Source: Sphingomonas sp.
GTDB taxonomy: Bacteria > Pseudomonadota > Alphaproteobacteria > Sphingomonadales > Sphingomonadaceae
Reading direction: 5' to 3'
Length of the DNA stretch: 64,000 nt
Assembly (NCBI RefSeq): GCF_030145815.1
Contig: NZ_JAIXHL010000010.1
Coordinates: 105,830-169,829, forward strand
Made by a program: the position numbers and the translations under genes. This document shows positions 16,673 to 25,578 of the stretch, in pieces (the first letter of the stretch is position 1; each line of letters starts with the position of its first letter). The notes under the pieces are model-generated. The model saw only the letters and a program-made list of their open reading frames with translations. It ran no database searches and had not been told where the DNA came from.

Positions 16673-17401
16673 ATGAACCGCTTCCGCATCGCACTTGTCG
16701 CCACCGCCGCATTGTCGCTGTCGGCGTGCAACTTCGCCAACGGCATGAGCGGCGACGTCGTCCAGCCGAGCGGCCAGGGCGCGACGCGCACTTTCCAGGT
16801 CGCCGACTTCACCGGCGTGTCGCTGCGCGGCGCCGACGATGTCGAAGTACGCACCGGCGCCTTCGCTGTCACCGCCGAGGGCGACAGCGCACTGCTCGAC
16901 CGGCTCGAAATCCGCAAAGATGGCGACACGCTGCGCATCGGGCGCAAGGATGGCGAGTGGAACTGGGGCGGCGACAAGGGCGCAAAGATCATCGTCACCC
17001 TCCCCGCGCTCGCCAGCGCTGACATTGCCGGGTCGGGCGACATGACGATCGACCAGGCCAAGCGCGATTTCGATGGCGCCATTGCCGGCTCCGGCAACAT
17101 GACCATCGCCGCGCTGGCGGGGGGCAAGGCCGATCTGGCGATTGCCGGATCGGGTGACGTGACGATCTCCGGCGGGACCAGCTCCGCGCTCGACATCTCG
17201 ATCGCCGGGTCGGGCAACGTCACCGCGACCGGCCTCAAATCGGCCAAGGCCGATATCTCGATCGCCGGCTCGGGCAATGTCCGCGCGCAGGTGAGCGGGC
17301 CGGCGGATATCTCGCTGATCGGATCGGGCGATGTCGAACTGACCGGCGGCGCAAAGTGCTCGGTCAGCAAGATGGGCTCGGGCGACGCGCGCTGTAGCTG
17401 A
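16673..17401 (+). CDS. head GIN domain (DUF2807) lipoprotein
   Basis: This is a 242-residue protein. The leader ends with the lipobox LSAC at residue 19 (LSLSACNFAN), so it should be a lipoprotein. The body is a GIN-domain beta-helix with seven repeats of a GSG(D/N) turn, such as IAGSGDMTI, IAGSGNMTI, IAGSGDVTI and IAGSGNVTA, spaced about 18-20 residues, each repeat probably one coil. The function of DUF2807 proteins is unknown; envelope adhesion is often guessed. A related gene follows 46 nt downstream. Confidence 0.9.
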   Translation: MNRFRIALVATAALSLSACNFANGMSGDVVQPSGQGATRTFQVADFTGVSLRGADDVEVRTGAFAVTAEGDSALLDRLEIRKDGDTLRIGRKDGEWNWGGDKGAKIIVTLPALASADIAGSGDMTIDQAKRDFDGAIAGSGNMTIAALAGGKADLAIAGSGDVTISGGTSSALDISIAGSGNVTATGLKSAKADISIAGSGNVRAQVSGPADISLIGSGDVELTGGAKCSVSKMGSGDARCS

Positions 17402-17447
17402 GTCACGTCACTTGCGCGGGGCGGGCAATCGGTGCGATGCCCGCCTG

Positions 17448-18161
17448 ATGCGCTTGCTTGCTCTCCCCATCCTGTTGCTCGCCTCGGCGGCGGCACCCGT
17501 TCCGCAGGCGTCGGAGAGCAACACCGTCATGCTCACCGGCTTCGGACGGCTGCGCGTCGATGGGCCGTTTCTGGTCAAGCTGATCGATGGCCAGCCGCCC
17601 AAGGCCGTGATCACCGGCGACCGCCGCGCGCTCGACCGGGTCAGCGTCCGCAACATGGGTGGCCAGTTGGTGATCGGCCCACGCAACCAGACGTTCGAGG
17701 GGTGGAGCGAGGCGAGCGGACCGCTGACCATCACCGTCGGCGCGCGCGGGCTGCGCGGGATCAACATCAATGGCGGCGGATCGGTCGAGGTCGACCGGAT
17801 CGGCGGCCAGCGCGTCGATCTGGGCGTCAATGGCGCGGGCTCGCTCAATATCGCACAGCTCGACGCGGATCAGCTTGCGGTCACGCTGACCGGCACCGGC
17901 GCGGTGCGGATCAAGGGCGGCCTGACCCGCTCTGCCCGGTTCGGCAGCTATGGCGCGGGATCGATCGACGCGACAGGGATGACCGTCAACGACCTCATCG
18001 TCCAATCGCAAAGCGCCGGGGACAGCCACTTCACCGCCCGCTACACCGCGCAGATCGCGACGCTGGGCACCGGCGCGGTCCGCGTTACCGGCAACGCCGC
18101 CTGCCTGATCAGTGGCCCCGGCCCGGCGAGCTGCACCGGCAAAACTGAGCGGCGGAAGTAA
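17448..18161 (+). CDS. second head GIN domain (DUF2807) protein
   Basis: This encodes 237 residues from the ATG at 17448, with signal peptide MRLLALPILLLASAAAPVPQA. It shows the same beta-helix rhythm as its neighbour but with degenerate turns (NGGGSVEV, NGAGSLNI, TGTGAVRI, YGAGSIDA, LGTGAVRV). No lipobox cysteine is seen, so it is probably soluble in the periplasm. The gene order suggests an old tandem duplication that has diverged. The function is unknown. Confidence 0.85.
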   Translation: MRLLALPILLLASAAAPVPQASESNTVMLTGFGRLRVDGPFLVKLIDGQPPKAVITGDRRALDRVSVRNMGGQLVIGPRNQTFEGWSEASGPLTITVGARGLRGININGGGSVEVDRIGGQRVDLGVNGAGSLNIAQLDADQLAVTLTGTGAVRIKGGLTRSARFGSYGAGSIDATGMTVNDLIVQSQSAGDSHFTARYTAQIATLGTGAVRVTGNAACLISGPGPASCTGKTERRK

Positions 18162-18162
18162 A

Positions 18163-18313
18163 CCCCTCCCTGAAAGGGAGGGGTCGGGGGTGGGTGCGCG
18201 CGTCTGCGCGCCGAGTAGGCTCAAACAGACCGTGCGGCAAAACAGCGGCAATCGAGGCATCGAGCCTCGCTTGCCGCTAAACCCACCCCTAGCCCCTCCC
18301 TTTCAGGGAGGGG
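18163..18313. repeat. inverted palindromic repeat (family C)
   Basis: Outer arms of about 32 bp (18163-18194 and 18282-18313) share CCCCTCCCTGAAAGGGAGGGG, with its inverted copy written CCCCTCCCTTTCAGGGAGGGG on the right. Inside, GCGGCAA/TTGCCGC and GAGGC/GCCTC form nested stems. It lies between convergent genes. Confidence 0.85.
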
Positions 18314-18325
18314 AACCGCCGGGGT

Positions 18326-19003
18326 TCACGCCGCAATCGGAAAGCGCAGCAACCGGTCCTCGAGCGCGACCAGCGCCTGCGCGCCGCGCCCGACTGCACG
18401 GACGATCTCCGGATGATCGACGTCGAGTCCCCCGGTCAGCGCGCCGAACGCAGGCAAGATCAGCTTGGTCCCGCTCGCCACGAAGCACCGCCGCGCCACC
18501 GCCCGTCCGCGCGCCCGGATGCGCAATTTGGGATGGAAATGCCCGGACAATTCGGGCCGCAGCTCGCCCGGCTCGGCCTCGTGCCGCAGCAACAGGCCGT
18601 CGACCTCCGCCTCGATCAGCACGCGCCCGCCGCAATGGTCGATCGCCGCCTGCTCGGCCAGCGCCGCATCGTGATTGCCGGTGATCCAGGTCCACTCCAG
18701 CGCCCCGGTCAGCGCACGCAACTTCACCCGCGCCGCCTCCGGCAACCGCTCGCACCCGGCCGAATCGTGGAAGCTGTCGCCCAGGCACCACAGCTCGCGC
18801 GCGTCGGTGCGTGCGACCAGCGCCGCGAGCGCATCCAACGTCGCCAGGCTGTCATAAGGCGGCAGCAGCTGCCCCCAGCGCGCGAACCAGCTCGCCTTCT
18901 CGAAATGCAGGTCGGCGACGATCAGCGCGCGCCGCGCCGGCCAGTATAGCGCCGCCTCCGGCAACGCGCACAGATCATGACCGGCGAACGAAAAGGGAAC
19001 CAT
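18326..19003 (-). CDS. pdeM: ligase-associated DNA damage response endonuclease PdeM
   Basis: This is a 225-residue calcineurin-like phosphoesterase. The metal-binding motifs are complete: D31-L-H33, G75-D76 (LGDSFHD), G109-N110-H111-D112 and G154-H155-F-H157. It matches the nuclease that is usually encoded beside an Lhr-type helicase, an ATP-dependent ligase and an MBL-fold exonuclease. Here the helicase lies on the same strand upstream, but an aspartyl protease gene separates them. DNA end processing is inferred from the family. Confidence 0.9.
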   Translation of the reverse strand: MVPFSFAGHDLCALPEAALYWPARRALIVADLHFEKASWFARWGQLLPPYDSLATLDALAALVARTDARELWCLGDSFHDSAGCERLPEAARVKLRALTGALEWTWITGNHDAALAEQAAIDHCGGRVLIEAEVDGLLLRHEAEPGELRPELSGHFHPKLRIRARGRAVARRCFVASGTKLILPAFGALTGGLDVDHPEIVRAVGRGAQALVALEDRLLRFPIAA

Positions 19004-19034
19004 GGTCCCGCTATCGCCGCGCCGACGCGCGCCG

Positions 19035-19982
19035 TCAACCGATGCGCGATCCGGTGGCCGGTGTGGGATTGCGATCCATCACGAACCGCACCCGGCGCGC
19101 GGGAAAGTCGATCTCGACCCGGCGGAACGCACGCAACGCGTCCATCCCCAGCATCAGCGCGGGGCGATCCTCCAGTCCGAAATGCGCAAAGGGCGGGATA
19201 TCGGCAAAGGCGACCGGCAGCCCGCTCATCACCACCCCGCCCATCCGCACCCGACCCGCGACATGGTAGTTCAGCGACAACTTCTGACCGGTCACGCTGG
19301 TCAGCTCGATCGGACCTTTCAGGGGAATACGCCGCAACCGCCGCTGCAGCGCCAGATTGCCCATGCTGATCTGCGATCCGGTATCGAGCACCACCGTCAC
19401 CCGATGCCCCTCGAACTCCGCCTCGGTCACGATCAGCTGGCCGAGCCGGCTGCGCGCGACGATCACGATCTCGTCGGGATCACGGTCGCGTGCCGCGCCA
19501 TACTGCAATTTGCGCGACGGCCGCACCGCCATCTCGCGCTTGGCAAAGTCGATCGAGACCATGTGATCGCGCAATTGCTCGATACCCAGCAGCCCGTGCC
19601 CGCCGAGATGCACCTCTTCCAGCGCCGGCGCGTTGAACGCGCGCCGGTCGCGCACCGGCCCGACGCTGAGCGAGGGGACGACCACCGTCTCGACCCGGGC
19701 GGTGCCGGTCATCGTCGTCAGCCGCACCTGCGGCCCGGCGGCAAGGCCGAGCTGCCCCGCCAGCTGGCGCGACACGACCGAGCGTTCGGCACCGGTATCG
19801 ATGATGAAGGGTCGCGGCGGGGCGCCACCGATCGACACCGGAACGGTCATCCGCGTCGCGATCGACCCCAGCGCGACGGTCTTGCCTTCTGCCTCTGCGA
19901 CCGGGGACGGCGGCGACGATTCTTCCGGCGCGGGTTGCGCGCCGAACGCTGCAACGAGCGGCAGGATGAAGAACGACCGCAT
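19035..19982 (-). CDS. exported two-domain retropepsin-like aspartyl protease
   Basis: This is a 315-residue protein with a short signal peptide (MRSFFILPLVAAFGAQPA). It has two retropepsin-like domains, each with a catalytic triad: D62-TG in FIIDTGAERS and D200-TG in VVLDTGSQIS. Each is followed by the beta-hairpin LGxxxL type segment (GHGLLGIEQL, LMLGMDAL). Retropepsins normally need two such units, so one chain may make its own active site. It lies between the repair helicase and PdeM genes on the same strand, 31 nt before PdeM. An envelope location makes a DNA-repair role unlikely. Confidence 0.85.
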   Translation of the reverse strand: MRSFFILPLVAAFGAQPAPEESSPPSPVAEAEGKTVALGSIATRMTVPVSIGGAPPRPFIIDTGAERSVVSRQLAGQLGLAAGPQVRLTTMTGTARVETVVVPSLSVGPVRDRRAFNAPALEEVHLGGHGLLGIEQLRDHMVSIDFAKREMAVRPSRKLQYGAARDRDPDEIVIVARSRLGQLIVTEAEFEGHRVTVVLDTGSQISMGNLALQRRLRRIPLKGPIELTSVTGQKLSLNYHVAGRVRMGGVVMSGLPVAFADIPPFAHFGLEDRPALMLGMDALRAFRRVEIDFPARRVRFVMDRNPTPATGSRIG

Positions 19983-20067
19983 CGCACGATCCTACACCGC
20001 GCCATGCTGCGCAGCAATTGCCGTTGGTCGAAGGGATTTTGCGGTTGAGCGATGCTCAAACGGTTGC

Positions 20068-20147
20068 GGCACCGGCCCGCTCCCCCACCCGGCCACCCAA
20101 CGACAGTGTATTCTATGGGTAGCCGGGTGGGGGAGCGGGCCGGCGCC
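20068..20147. repeat. inverted palindromic repeat (family B)
   Basis: Inverted arms of about 32 bp (20068-20099, 20116-20147) share GGCCCGCTCCCCCACCCGGC. Short hairpins lie outside them (GTTGAGC-GCTCAAAC on the left, CTGCGCC-GGCGCAG on the right). Related copies are at 27515 and 61330. Confidence 0.9.
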
Positions 20148-20173
20148 GAACTGCGCCGAAAGGCGCAGCAAAC

Positions 20174-22582
20174 TCAATCCACCCGCATCGCCTCGACCGC
20201 CAGCGCCTCGGCCTCGATCAGCATCGCGTCCTCCGCTGCGCCCTGCGCCACCGTCTCGCGCCCGATCATGATCAGCACCGGCACCGCCATCGGGCTGACG
20301 CGATCAAGGTCGACATGCACCATCTGCTCCGCCGCGGTGTCGAGCAGATGCGCGAGCCGCCCGACATCGGTCATCCGCGCCCGCGCATCGGCCCAGGCCG
20401 CCTTGAGCAGCAGGTGATCGGGCTCATATTTGCGCAGCACGTCATAGATCAGGTCGGTCGAAAACGTGACCTGCCGCCCGGTCTTTTTCTTCCCCGGCTG
20501 CTGCCGCTCCACCAGCCCGCCGATGATCGCGACCTCGCGGAACGCCCGCTTGAGCAGCGCCGACCCCTGCACCCAGTCGACGAACTCATCCTCCAGGATA
20601 TCGGGCGAAAACAGCGCCACCGGATCGGTGATCGGCTCCAAGCCATACACCGCCAGCGCATAATCGTTCGCAACGAACCCGATCGGTTTCAGCCCCAGCG
20701 CCTCCATCCGCCGCGTCACCAGCATGCCGAGCGACTGATGCGCGTTCCACCCTTCGAAACTGTACACCACCATATGGTGCCGCCCCTCGTGCGGGAAGGT
20801 TTCGACCAGCAGCCGCCCCGGCGCGGGCAATTGCGAGCGATATTGCTGCACCTCCAGCCATTCGCGCACATCGTCGGGAAAGCGCGCCCACTCGGCCGGA
20901 TCGGCCAGGAATCGCCGCACCCGCTCCGCCAGTGTCGAGCTGATCGACAGCCGCAGGCCCGTGTACGACACGATCCGCGCCGGTTTCGCGGTCGCGCGCA
21001 CGATCACATCGGTCAGCTCGACCCGCTCGACCTCCACCACCATTCCGGCAAAGAAGAAGCTGTCGCCGGGCGACAGCTGCGACCCGAAATTCTCCTCGAC
21101 CTTGCCCAGCCGCCGCCCATTCTTGAACCGCACGTCGAGCATCGGCGATTCGACGATGATCCCGGCGTTCAAGCGATGCTGCGCAACAAAGGCCGGCTTG
21201 GTCACCCGCCACAGCCCGTCCGGCGTGCGCGTCAGCCGCTTGAACTTATCATACGCCCGCAGCGCATAACCGCCATCGGCGATGAAGTTCAGCACGCGGT
21301 CGAACGTCTCGGCATCCAGCGCCGAATAGGGCAGCGCGCCCTGCACCTCGCGCAGCAACGCCCCGGCCTCGAACGGCGCGGCGCACGCGACCCCCATCAC
21401 ATGCTGCGCCAGCACGTCGAGCGCGCCGGGGCGGAAGATATCCGGATCCAGCTCGCCCGCCTCGACCGCGTCGAGCGCCGCACGCGCCTCGAGATATTCG
21501 AAGCGATTGCCCGGCACGAGCACCGCCTCGCTCGATTCGTCCAGCCGGTGATTGGCGCGCCCGATCCGCTGCAACAGCCGCGAGCTGCCCTTGGGCGCCC
21601 CCATCTGGATCACGCAATCGACATCGCCCCAATCGACGCCGAGATCGAGGCTGGCAGTCGCGACCAGCGCGCGCAGCTTGCCGTCGGCCATCGCCTGTTC
21701 GGCCTTGCGCCGCGCCTCCAGGCTCAAACTGCCATGATGCACTCCGATCGGCAGCTGCAGGTCGTTGGCCTTCCACAGATTCTGGAACACCAGCTCGCAC
21801 AGCCCGCGCGTATTGCAGAACACGATCGTCGTGTTGTGCGTTTCGATCTCCGCCATCACCTGCGGGATCGCATAGACGCCGCTATGCCCGGACCATGGCA
21901 CGCGCCCTTCGGGCAGCAGGATCGCGATATCGGGGTCCGCCCCCTTCTCCCCCACCACCAGCTCGACACTGTCGATGTCGCCATGCGGCGCGAGCCAGGC
22001 GCGATAGCCATCGGGGTCCGCCACCGTCGCTGACAGCGCCACCCGCCGCATGCCCGGCGCAATCACCTGCAACCGCGCCAGCGCCAGCGCCAGCAGGTCG
22101 CCGCGCTTGCCCGTGGCAAAGGCATGCACCTCGTCCACCACGACCGTCTTCAGCCCCCCGAACATCAGGAAGCTGTCCTCGTACGACAGCAACAGGCTCA
22201 GCGATTCGGGGGTAGTCAGCAGGATCTGCGGCGGCCGCGCGCGTTGGCGCATTTTCTTCTCATGCGACGTATCGCCGGTGCGCGTCTCGACCCGGGTATC
22301 CAGCCCCATCTCCGCGATCGGGGTCAACAGATTGCGCTGCACATCGACCGCCAGCGCTTTCAGCGGCGAGATATACAGCGTGTGCAGACCTTCAGTGGGC
22401 GCTTCGATGAGTTCGGTAAGGGTGGGCAGGAAACCCGCCAGCGTCTTCCCCGCCCCCGTCGCTGCAACCAGCAGCGCGTGCTTCCCCGCCCGACCGGCCG
22501 CCAGCATGTCCAACTGATGCCGCCGCGGCGCCCATCCGCGCGCGGCGAACCAGTCGGTCAAAGGCGCGGGAAGGTCGCTCAC
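20174..22582 (-). CDS. ligase-associated DEXH-box helicase (Lhr family)
   Basis: This is an 802-residue helicase, the usual length for the ligase-associated group and about half of long Lhr. Motif I is ATGAGKT (41-47), motif II is D150-EVH, motif III is SAT, and the motif VI region is LQRIGRANHR. The following winged-helix and beta-sheet bundle domain (VESPMLDVRFKNGRRLG) is Lhr-specific. It is expected to unwind DNA or RNA-DNA hybrids with the ligase, PdeM and exonuclease partners. The exonuclease gene is divergent just beyond a small membrane-protein gene. Confidence 0.92.
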   Translation of the reverse strand: MSDLPAPLTDWFAARGWAPRRHQLDMLAAGRAGKHALLVAATGAGKTLAGFLPTLTELIEAPTEGLHTLYISPLKALAVDVQRNLLTPIAEMGLDTRVETRTGDTSHEKKMRQRARPPQILLTTPESLSLLLSYEDSFLMFGGLKTVVVDEVHAFATGKRGDLLALALARLQVIAPGMRRVALSATVADPDGYRAWLAPHGDIDSVELVVGEKGADPDIAILLPEGRVPWSGHSGVYAIPQVMAEIETHNTTIVFCNTRGLCELVFQNLWKANDLQLPIGVHHGSLSLEARRKAEQAMADGKLRALVATASLDLGVDWGDVDCVIQMGAPKGSSRLLQRIGRANHRLDESSEAVLVPGNRFEYLEARAALDAVEAGELDPDIFRPGALDVLAQHVMGVACAAPFEAGALLREVQGALPYSALDAETFDRVLNFIADGGYALRAYDKFKRLTRTPDGLWRVTKPAFVAQHRLNAGIIVESPMLDVRFKNGRRLGKVEENFGSQLSPGDSFFFAGMVVEVERVELTDVIVRATAKPARIVSYTGLRLSISSTLAERVRRFLADPAEWARFPDDVREWLEVQQYRSQLPAPGRLLVETFPHEGRHHMVVYSFEGWNAHQSLGMLVTRRMEALGLKPIGFVANDYALAVYGLEPITDPVALFSPDILEDEFVDWVQGSALLKRAFREVAIIGGLVERQQPGKKKTGRQVTFSTDLIYDVLRKYEPDHLLLKAAWADARARMTDVGRLAHLLDTAAEQMVHVDLDRVSPMAVPVLIMIGRETVAQGAAEDAMLIEAEALAVEAMRVD

Positions 22583-22603
22583 ATCGCGGGTCTTAGCGCA
22601 GGC

Positions 22604-22789
22604 CTACGGCTCGCGTCGCGTATCCTCTTCATTCTGCGCGTCGTACATCTGGCGCGTCGCTTCCTCGGTGCGCTGCTTCTCGCGCGCGCTCGTCCGATTG
22701 TGCAGGATCGCCCACAGGATCACCGCTGCCAGGATGATCGGACCCAGGATCGTGATCACGCCCCAAAGGCCGCCGCCGCTGTCCACCAT
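22604..22789 (-). CDS. small single-pass membrane protein
   Basis: This is a 61-residue protein from the ATG at 22789. One membrane helix (GVITILGPIILAAVILWAIL, residues 8-27) is followed by a charged, probably cytoplasmic tail (REKQRTEEATRQMYDAQNEED). It lies 21 nt upstream of the helicase start on the same strand and 89 nt from the divergent exonuclease start, so it may lead the helicase transcript. I do not recognise a family. Confidence 0.65.
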   Translation of the reverse strand: MVDSGGGLWGVITILGPIILAAVILWAILHNRTSAREKQRTEEATRQMYDAQNEEDTRREP

Positions 22790-22878
22790 GTCATCATCTC
22801 CTTCGCTTCCGCTCCAACGAAAGCGATCCGCGATTGATCCGACTGGAACCGAGCGGGGCGCTCGCGCATATCGCATCC

Positions 22879-23874
22879 ATGGCATTGGGCGACTGGATCA
22901 CCCCCCATCCGGAAGGCATCCATGTCCCCGCCGCGGACATCTGGATCGACCCGTCGCAGCCCAAGCCGCGCGCCTTTGTCACCCATGGCCATGCCGACCA
23001 TGCGCGCGGCGGCCATGGCGAAGTCTGGGCGACCCCCGAAACGCTGGCGATCATGGACGCACGCTACGGCCCCCAGACCGCGCACCCGGTCGCCTATGGC
23101 GAGACCGTTCGCATGGGTGACGTCGAGATCGGCTTCGTCCCCGCGGGCCATGTGCTGGGCAGCGCCCAGATCGTGCTGGATCATCGCGGCGAGCGCATCG
23201 TCGTCTCGGGCGACTATAAGCGCCGCCCCGATCCCACCTGCGAACCCTTTCGCCCGGTCAAATGCGACGTGTTTGTGACCGAAGCGACCTTCGGCCTTCC
23301 CGTCTTCCGCCATCCCGAAACCACCGACGAGATCGACAAATTGCTCGCCGCACTGCGCGCCGAACCCGAACGCTGCGTGCTCGTCGGCGCCTATGCGCTG
23401 GGCAAGGCGCAGCGGGTGATCGCCGAGCTGCGCGGCATGGGCTTCGACGACCCGATCTACATCCACGGCGCGCTTCAGCGGCTATGCGACCTGTACATCG
23501 ACCATGGCGTCGCGCTCGGCGAACTGCGCCCCGCCACCGGCGTCGCCAAAAAAGAGCTTCAGGGCCGCATCATCCTCGCCCCGCCCGGCGCGCTCAACGA
23601 CCGCTGGTCGCGCCGCCTGCCCGATCCCGTCACCGCGATGGCGAGCGGCTGGATGACCGTCCGCCAGCGCGCGCGCCAGCGCAACGTCGAACTCCCGCTG
23701 ATCCTGTCCGACCATGCCGATTGGGACGAACTGACCACGACGCTGCGCGAAATCGCGCCAAAGGAAGTCTGGGTCACCCACGGCCGCGAAGACGCGCTGG
23801 TCCACTGGTGCCGCAACCACCAGATCAAGGCGCGCGCGCTGGAGCTGGCGGGCTATGAGGACGAGGATGACTAA
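22879..23874 (+). CDS. ligase-associated DNA exonuclease (MBL fold)
   Basis: This is a 331-residue protein of the metallo-beta-lactamase/beta-CASP group. It has the metal-binding THGHADH (35-41) near the N-terminus, GHVLGSAQ, SGDY and a late LSDHADWDEL. The family member usually sits beside ATP-dependent ligase and Lhr-type helicase genes. I prefer the ATG at 22879, which gives the compact start MALGDWITPHPEG; an earlier TTG at 22834 would add 15 residues with no family support. It is expected to trim DNA ends in the cytoplasm. Confidence 0.92.
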   Translation: MALGDWITPHPEGIHVPAADIWIDPSQPKPRAFVTHGHADHARGGHGEVWATPETLAIMDARYGPQTAHPVAYGETVRMGDVEIGFVPAGHVLGSAQIVLDHRGERIVVSGDYKRRPDPTCEPFRPVKCDVFVTEATFGLPVFRHPETTDEIDKLLAALRAEPERCVLVGAYALGKAQRVIAELRGMGFDDPIYIHGALQRLCDLYIDHGVALGELRPATGVAKKELQGRIILAPPGALNDRWSRRLPDPVTAMASGWMTVRQRARQRNVELPLILSDHADWDELTTTLREIAPKEVWVTHGREDALVHWCRNHQIKARALELAGYEDEDD

Positions 23875-23875
23875 C

Positions 23876-23958
23876 CGTCGCCCCGGCGCAGGCCGGGGCC
23901 GCCAGGTTTTGCGCTATTCCCTCACCACATGGCGGCCCCGGCCTGCGCCGGGGCGACG
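23876..23958. repeat. inverted palindromic repeat (family A variant)
   Basis: Perfect 29-bp inverted arms (23876-23904, 23930-23958) begin CGTCGCCCCGGCGCAGGCC. It directly follows the exonuclease stop and ends 20 bp before cobB. Confidence 0.9.
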
Positions 23959-23978
23959 AATGATGTAGAGCGATTCGC

Positions 23979-24677
23979 ATGACCCACCCCCGCAACATCG
24001 TCATCCTCACCGGCGCAGGCATCTCCGCCGAATCCGGCGTCGCCACCTTTCGCGGCCCCGGCGGGCTGTGGGAGGGGCATCGCGTCGAGGATGTCTGCAC
24101 CCCCCAGGCACTCGCGCACGACCCCGAGCTGGTCCACCGCTTCTACGACGAGCGCCGCGCCAATCTGGCCACGGTCGAACCCAACGCCGCGCACCACGCG
24201 CTCGCCCGGCTCGACGCGGAGTGGCAAGGCGAGCTGCTGCTGGTCACGCAGAATGTCGATGACCTGCACGATCGCGCCGGATCGAAACGCATGCTCCACA
24301 TGCATGGCGAGCTGAAGTCCGCCCTGTGCGCGCTGTGCGGCGTGCAGAGCGAATGGCCCGACCCGCTCCCGCCCGGCACGCCATGTCCATCCTGCGACGC
24401 CCCCGCGCTGCGCCCCGACATCGTGTTTTTCGGCGAGATGCCCTATCACATGGAGGTGATCGACGCCGCGCTGGCCCGCGCCGACCTGTTCGTGTCGATC
24501 GGCACGTCGGGCGCGGTCTATCCCGCCGCCGGCTTCGTGCGCACCGCGCGCTACCACGGCGCCGACACGCTGGAACTCAACCTCGACCGGTCGGAAGGCA
24601 GCGCGTGGTTCGCGGAAAGCCGCCTCGGCCCCGCCGGGACGCTAGTGCCTGAATGGGTGAACTCGCTGCTCGTCTAG
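23979..24677 (+). CDS. cobB: NAD-dependent protein deacylase (sirtuin)
   Basis: This is a 232-residue sirtuin, compact like bacterial CobB. The NAD-binding motifs GAGISAESGVATFRG (13-27) and TQNVDDLHDRAGS are present, as is the catalytic histidine in HMHGELKS. A zinc ribbon has CALCG and CPSCDAP. Class III sirtuins carry Ala-Tyr-Arg near NAD for desuccinylation; here the equivalent region reads VHRFYDERR, which keeps Y and R. It removes acyl groups from lysines in the cytoplasm. Its stop overlaps that of convergent era. Confidence 0.92.
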   Translation: MTHPRNIVILTGAGISAESGVATFRGPGGLWEGHRVEDVCTPQALAHDPELVHRFYDERRANLATVEPNAAHHALARLDAEWQGELLLVTQNVDDLHDRAGSKRMLHMHGELKSALCALCGVQSEWPDPLPPGTPCPSCDAPALRPDIVFFGEMPYHMEVIDAALARADLFVSIGTSGAVYPAAGFVRTARYHGADTLELNLDRSEGSAWFAESRLGPAGTLVPEWVNSLLV

Positions 24678-25576
24678 TCGACCCAATCCAGCCCGATCTC
24701 GCGATACAGGCTGCGGTCCTCTTCCCAGCCCGGCCGCACCTTCACGTGCAGGAACAGCTGGACCTTGACCCCCAGCAGGTTCGCCAGTTCGGCCCGCGCG
24801 CGCGACCCGATTTCCTTGATCTTCGATCCCCCCTGCCCCAGCACGATCGCGCGCTGCGTCGGCCGTTCGACCAGGATCTGCTGGTAGATTTCGACCGACC
24901 CATCGGGCTTTTCGGTGTAGCGTTCGGTCTCGATCGCCGTCGCATAGGGCAGCTCGGCGTGGAGCAGGTGATAGAGCTGCTCGCGCGTGATTTCCGACGC
25001 CAGCATCCGGTCGGTCGCGTCCGACACCTGATCCGCCGGGAAATGCCACGGCCCCTCCGGCATGCGCTTGGCGAGCTCCGCCTTCAGCTCCGCCACGCCG
25101 TCCCCGGTCGTCGCCGACACGAAGAACGTATCCTCGAACTCGGCCAGCTCATTCAGGCTCGCTGCATGGCCCAGCAGGCGCGGCTTGTCGGCGATATCGA
25201 CCTTGTTGAGGATCAGGATCTTGCGTTCGCGCCGGTCCTTCAGCCCTGCGACGACGCTGCGCACCTTTGGCCCGATCCCGCCCTTGCCATCGACCACCAG
25301 CGCGATCAGGTCCGCGCCCTGCGACCCTTCCCACGCGGCGGCGACCATCGCACGGTCCAGCCGCCGCGCCGGATCGAAAATCCCCGGCGTGTCGACCAGC
25401 AACAGCTGCGTATCGTCTTGAATCGCAATCCCCATCAGCCGCGCGCGCGTTGTCTGCGCCTTGGGGCTGACGATCGCCACCTTCTGCCCGACCAATGCGT
25501 TCACCAAAGTCGACTTGCCCGCATTGGGCGCGCCAACCACGGCGATCAGGCCGCAGCGTTGATTATCTACAGTCAA
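24674..25576 (-). CDS. era: GTPase Era
   Basis: This encodes 300 residues from a TTG at 25576. The G1 motif is GAPNAGKS (15-22), with DTPG, NKVD and SAT later and a C-terminal KH domain (VLGQGGSKIKEIG). Era is an essential 16S rRNA-binding GTPase for 30S assembly. The TTG is chosen because GGAG (25582-25585) stands 5 nt ahead and 300 residues is the normal length. Earlier in-frame starts only read through a nuclease tail and repeat. Order lepB-rnc-(nuclease)-era is the common lepB-rnc-era operon interrupted by an insert. Confidence 0.93.
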   Translation of the reverse strand: MTVDNQRCGLIAVVGAPNAGKSTLVNALVGQKVAIVSPKAQTTRARLMGIAIQDDTQLLLVDTPGIFDPARRLDRAMVAAAWEGSQGADLIALVVDGKGGIGPKVRSVVAGLKDRRERKILILNKVDIADKPRLLGHAASLNELAEFEDTFFVSATTGDGVAELKAELAKRMPEGPWHFPADQVSDATDRMLASEITREQLYHLLHAELPYATAIETERYTEKPDGSVEIYQQILVERPTQRAIVLGQGGSKIKEIGSRARAELANLLGVKVQLFLHVKVRPGWEEDRSLYREIGLDWVD

Positions 25577-25578
25577 AT

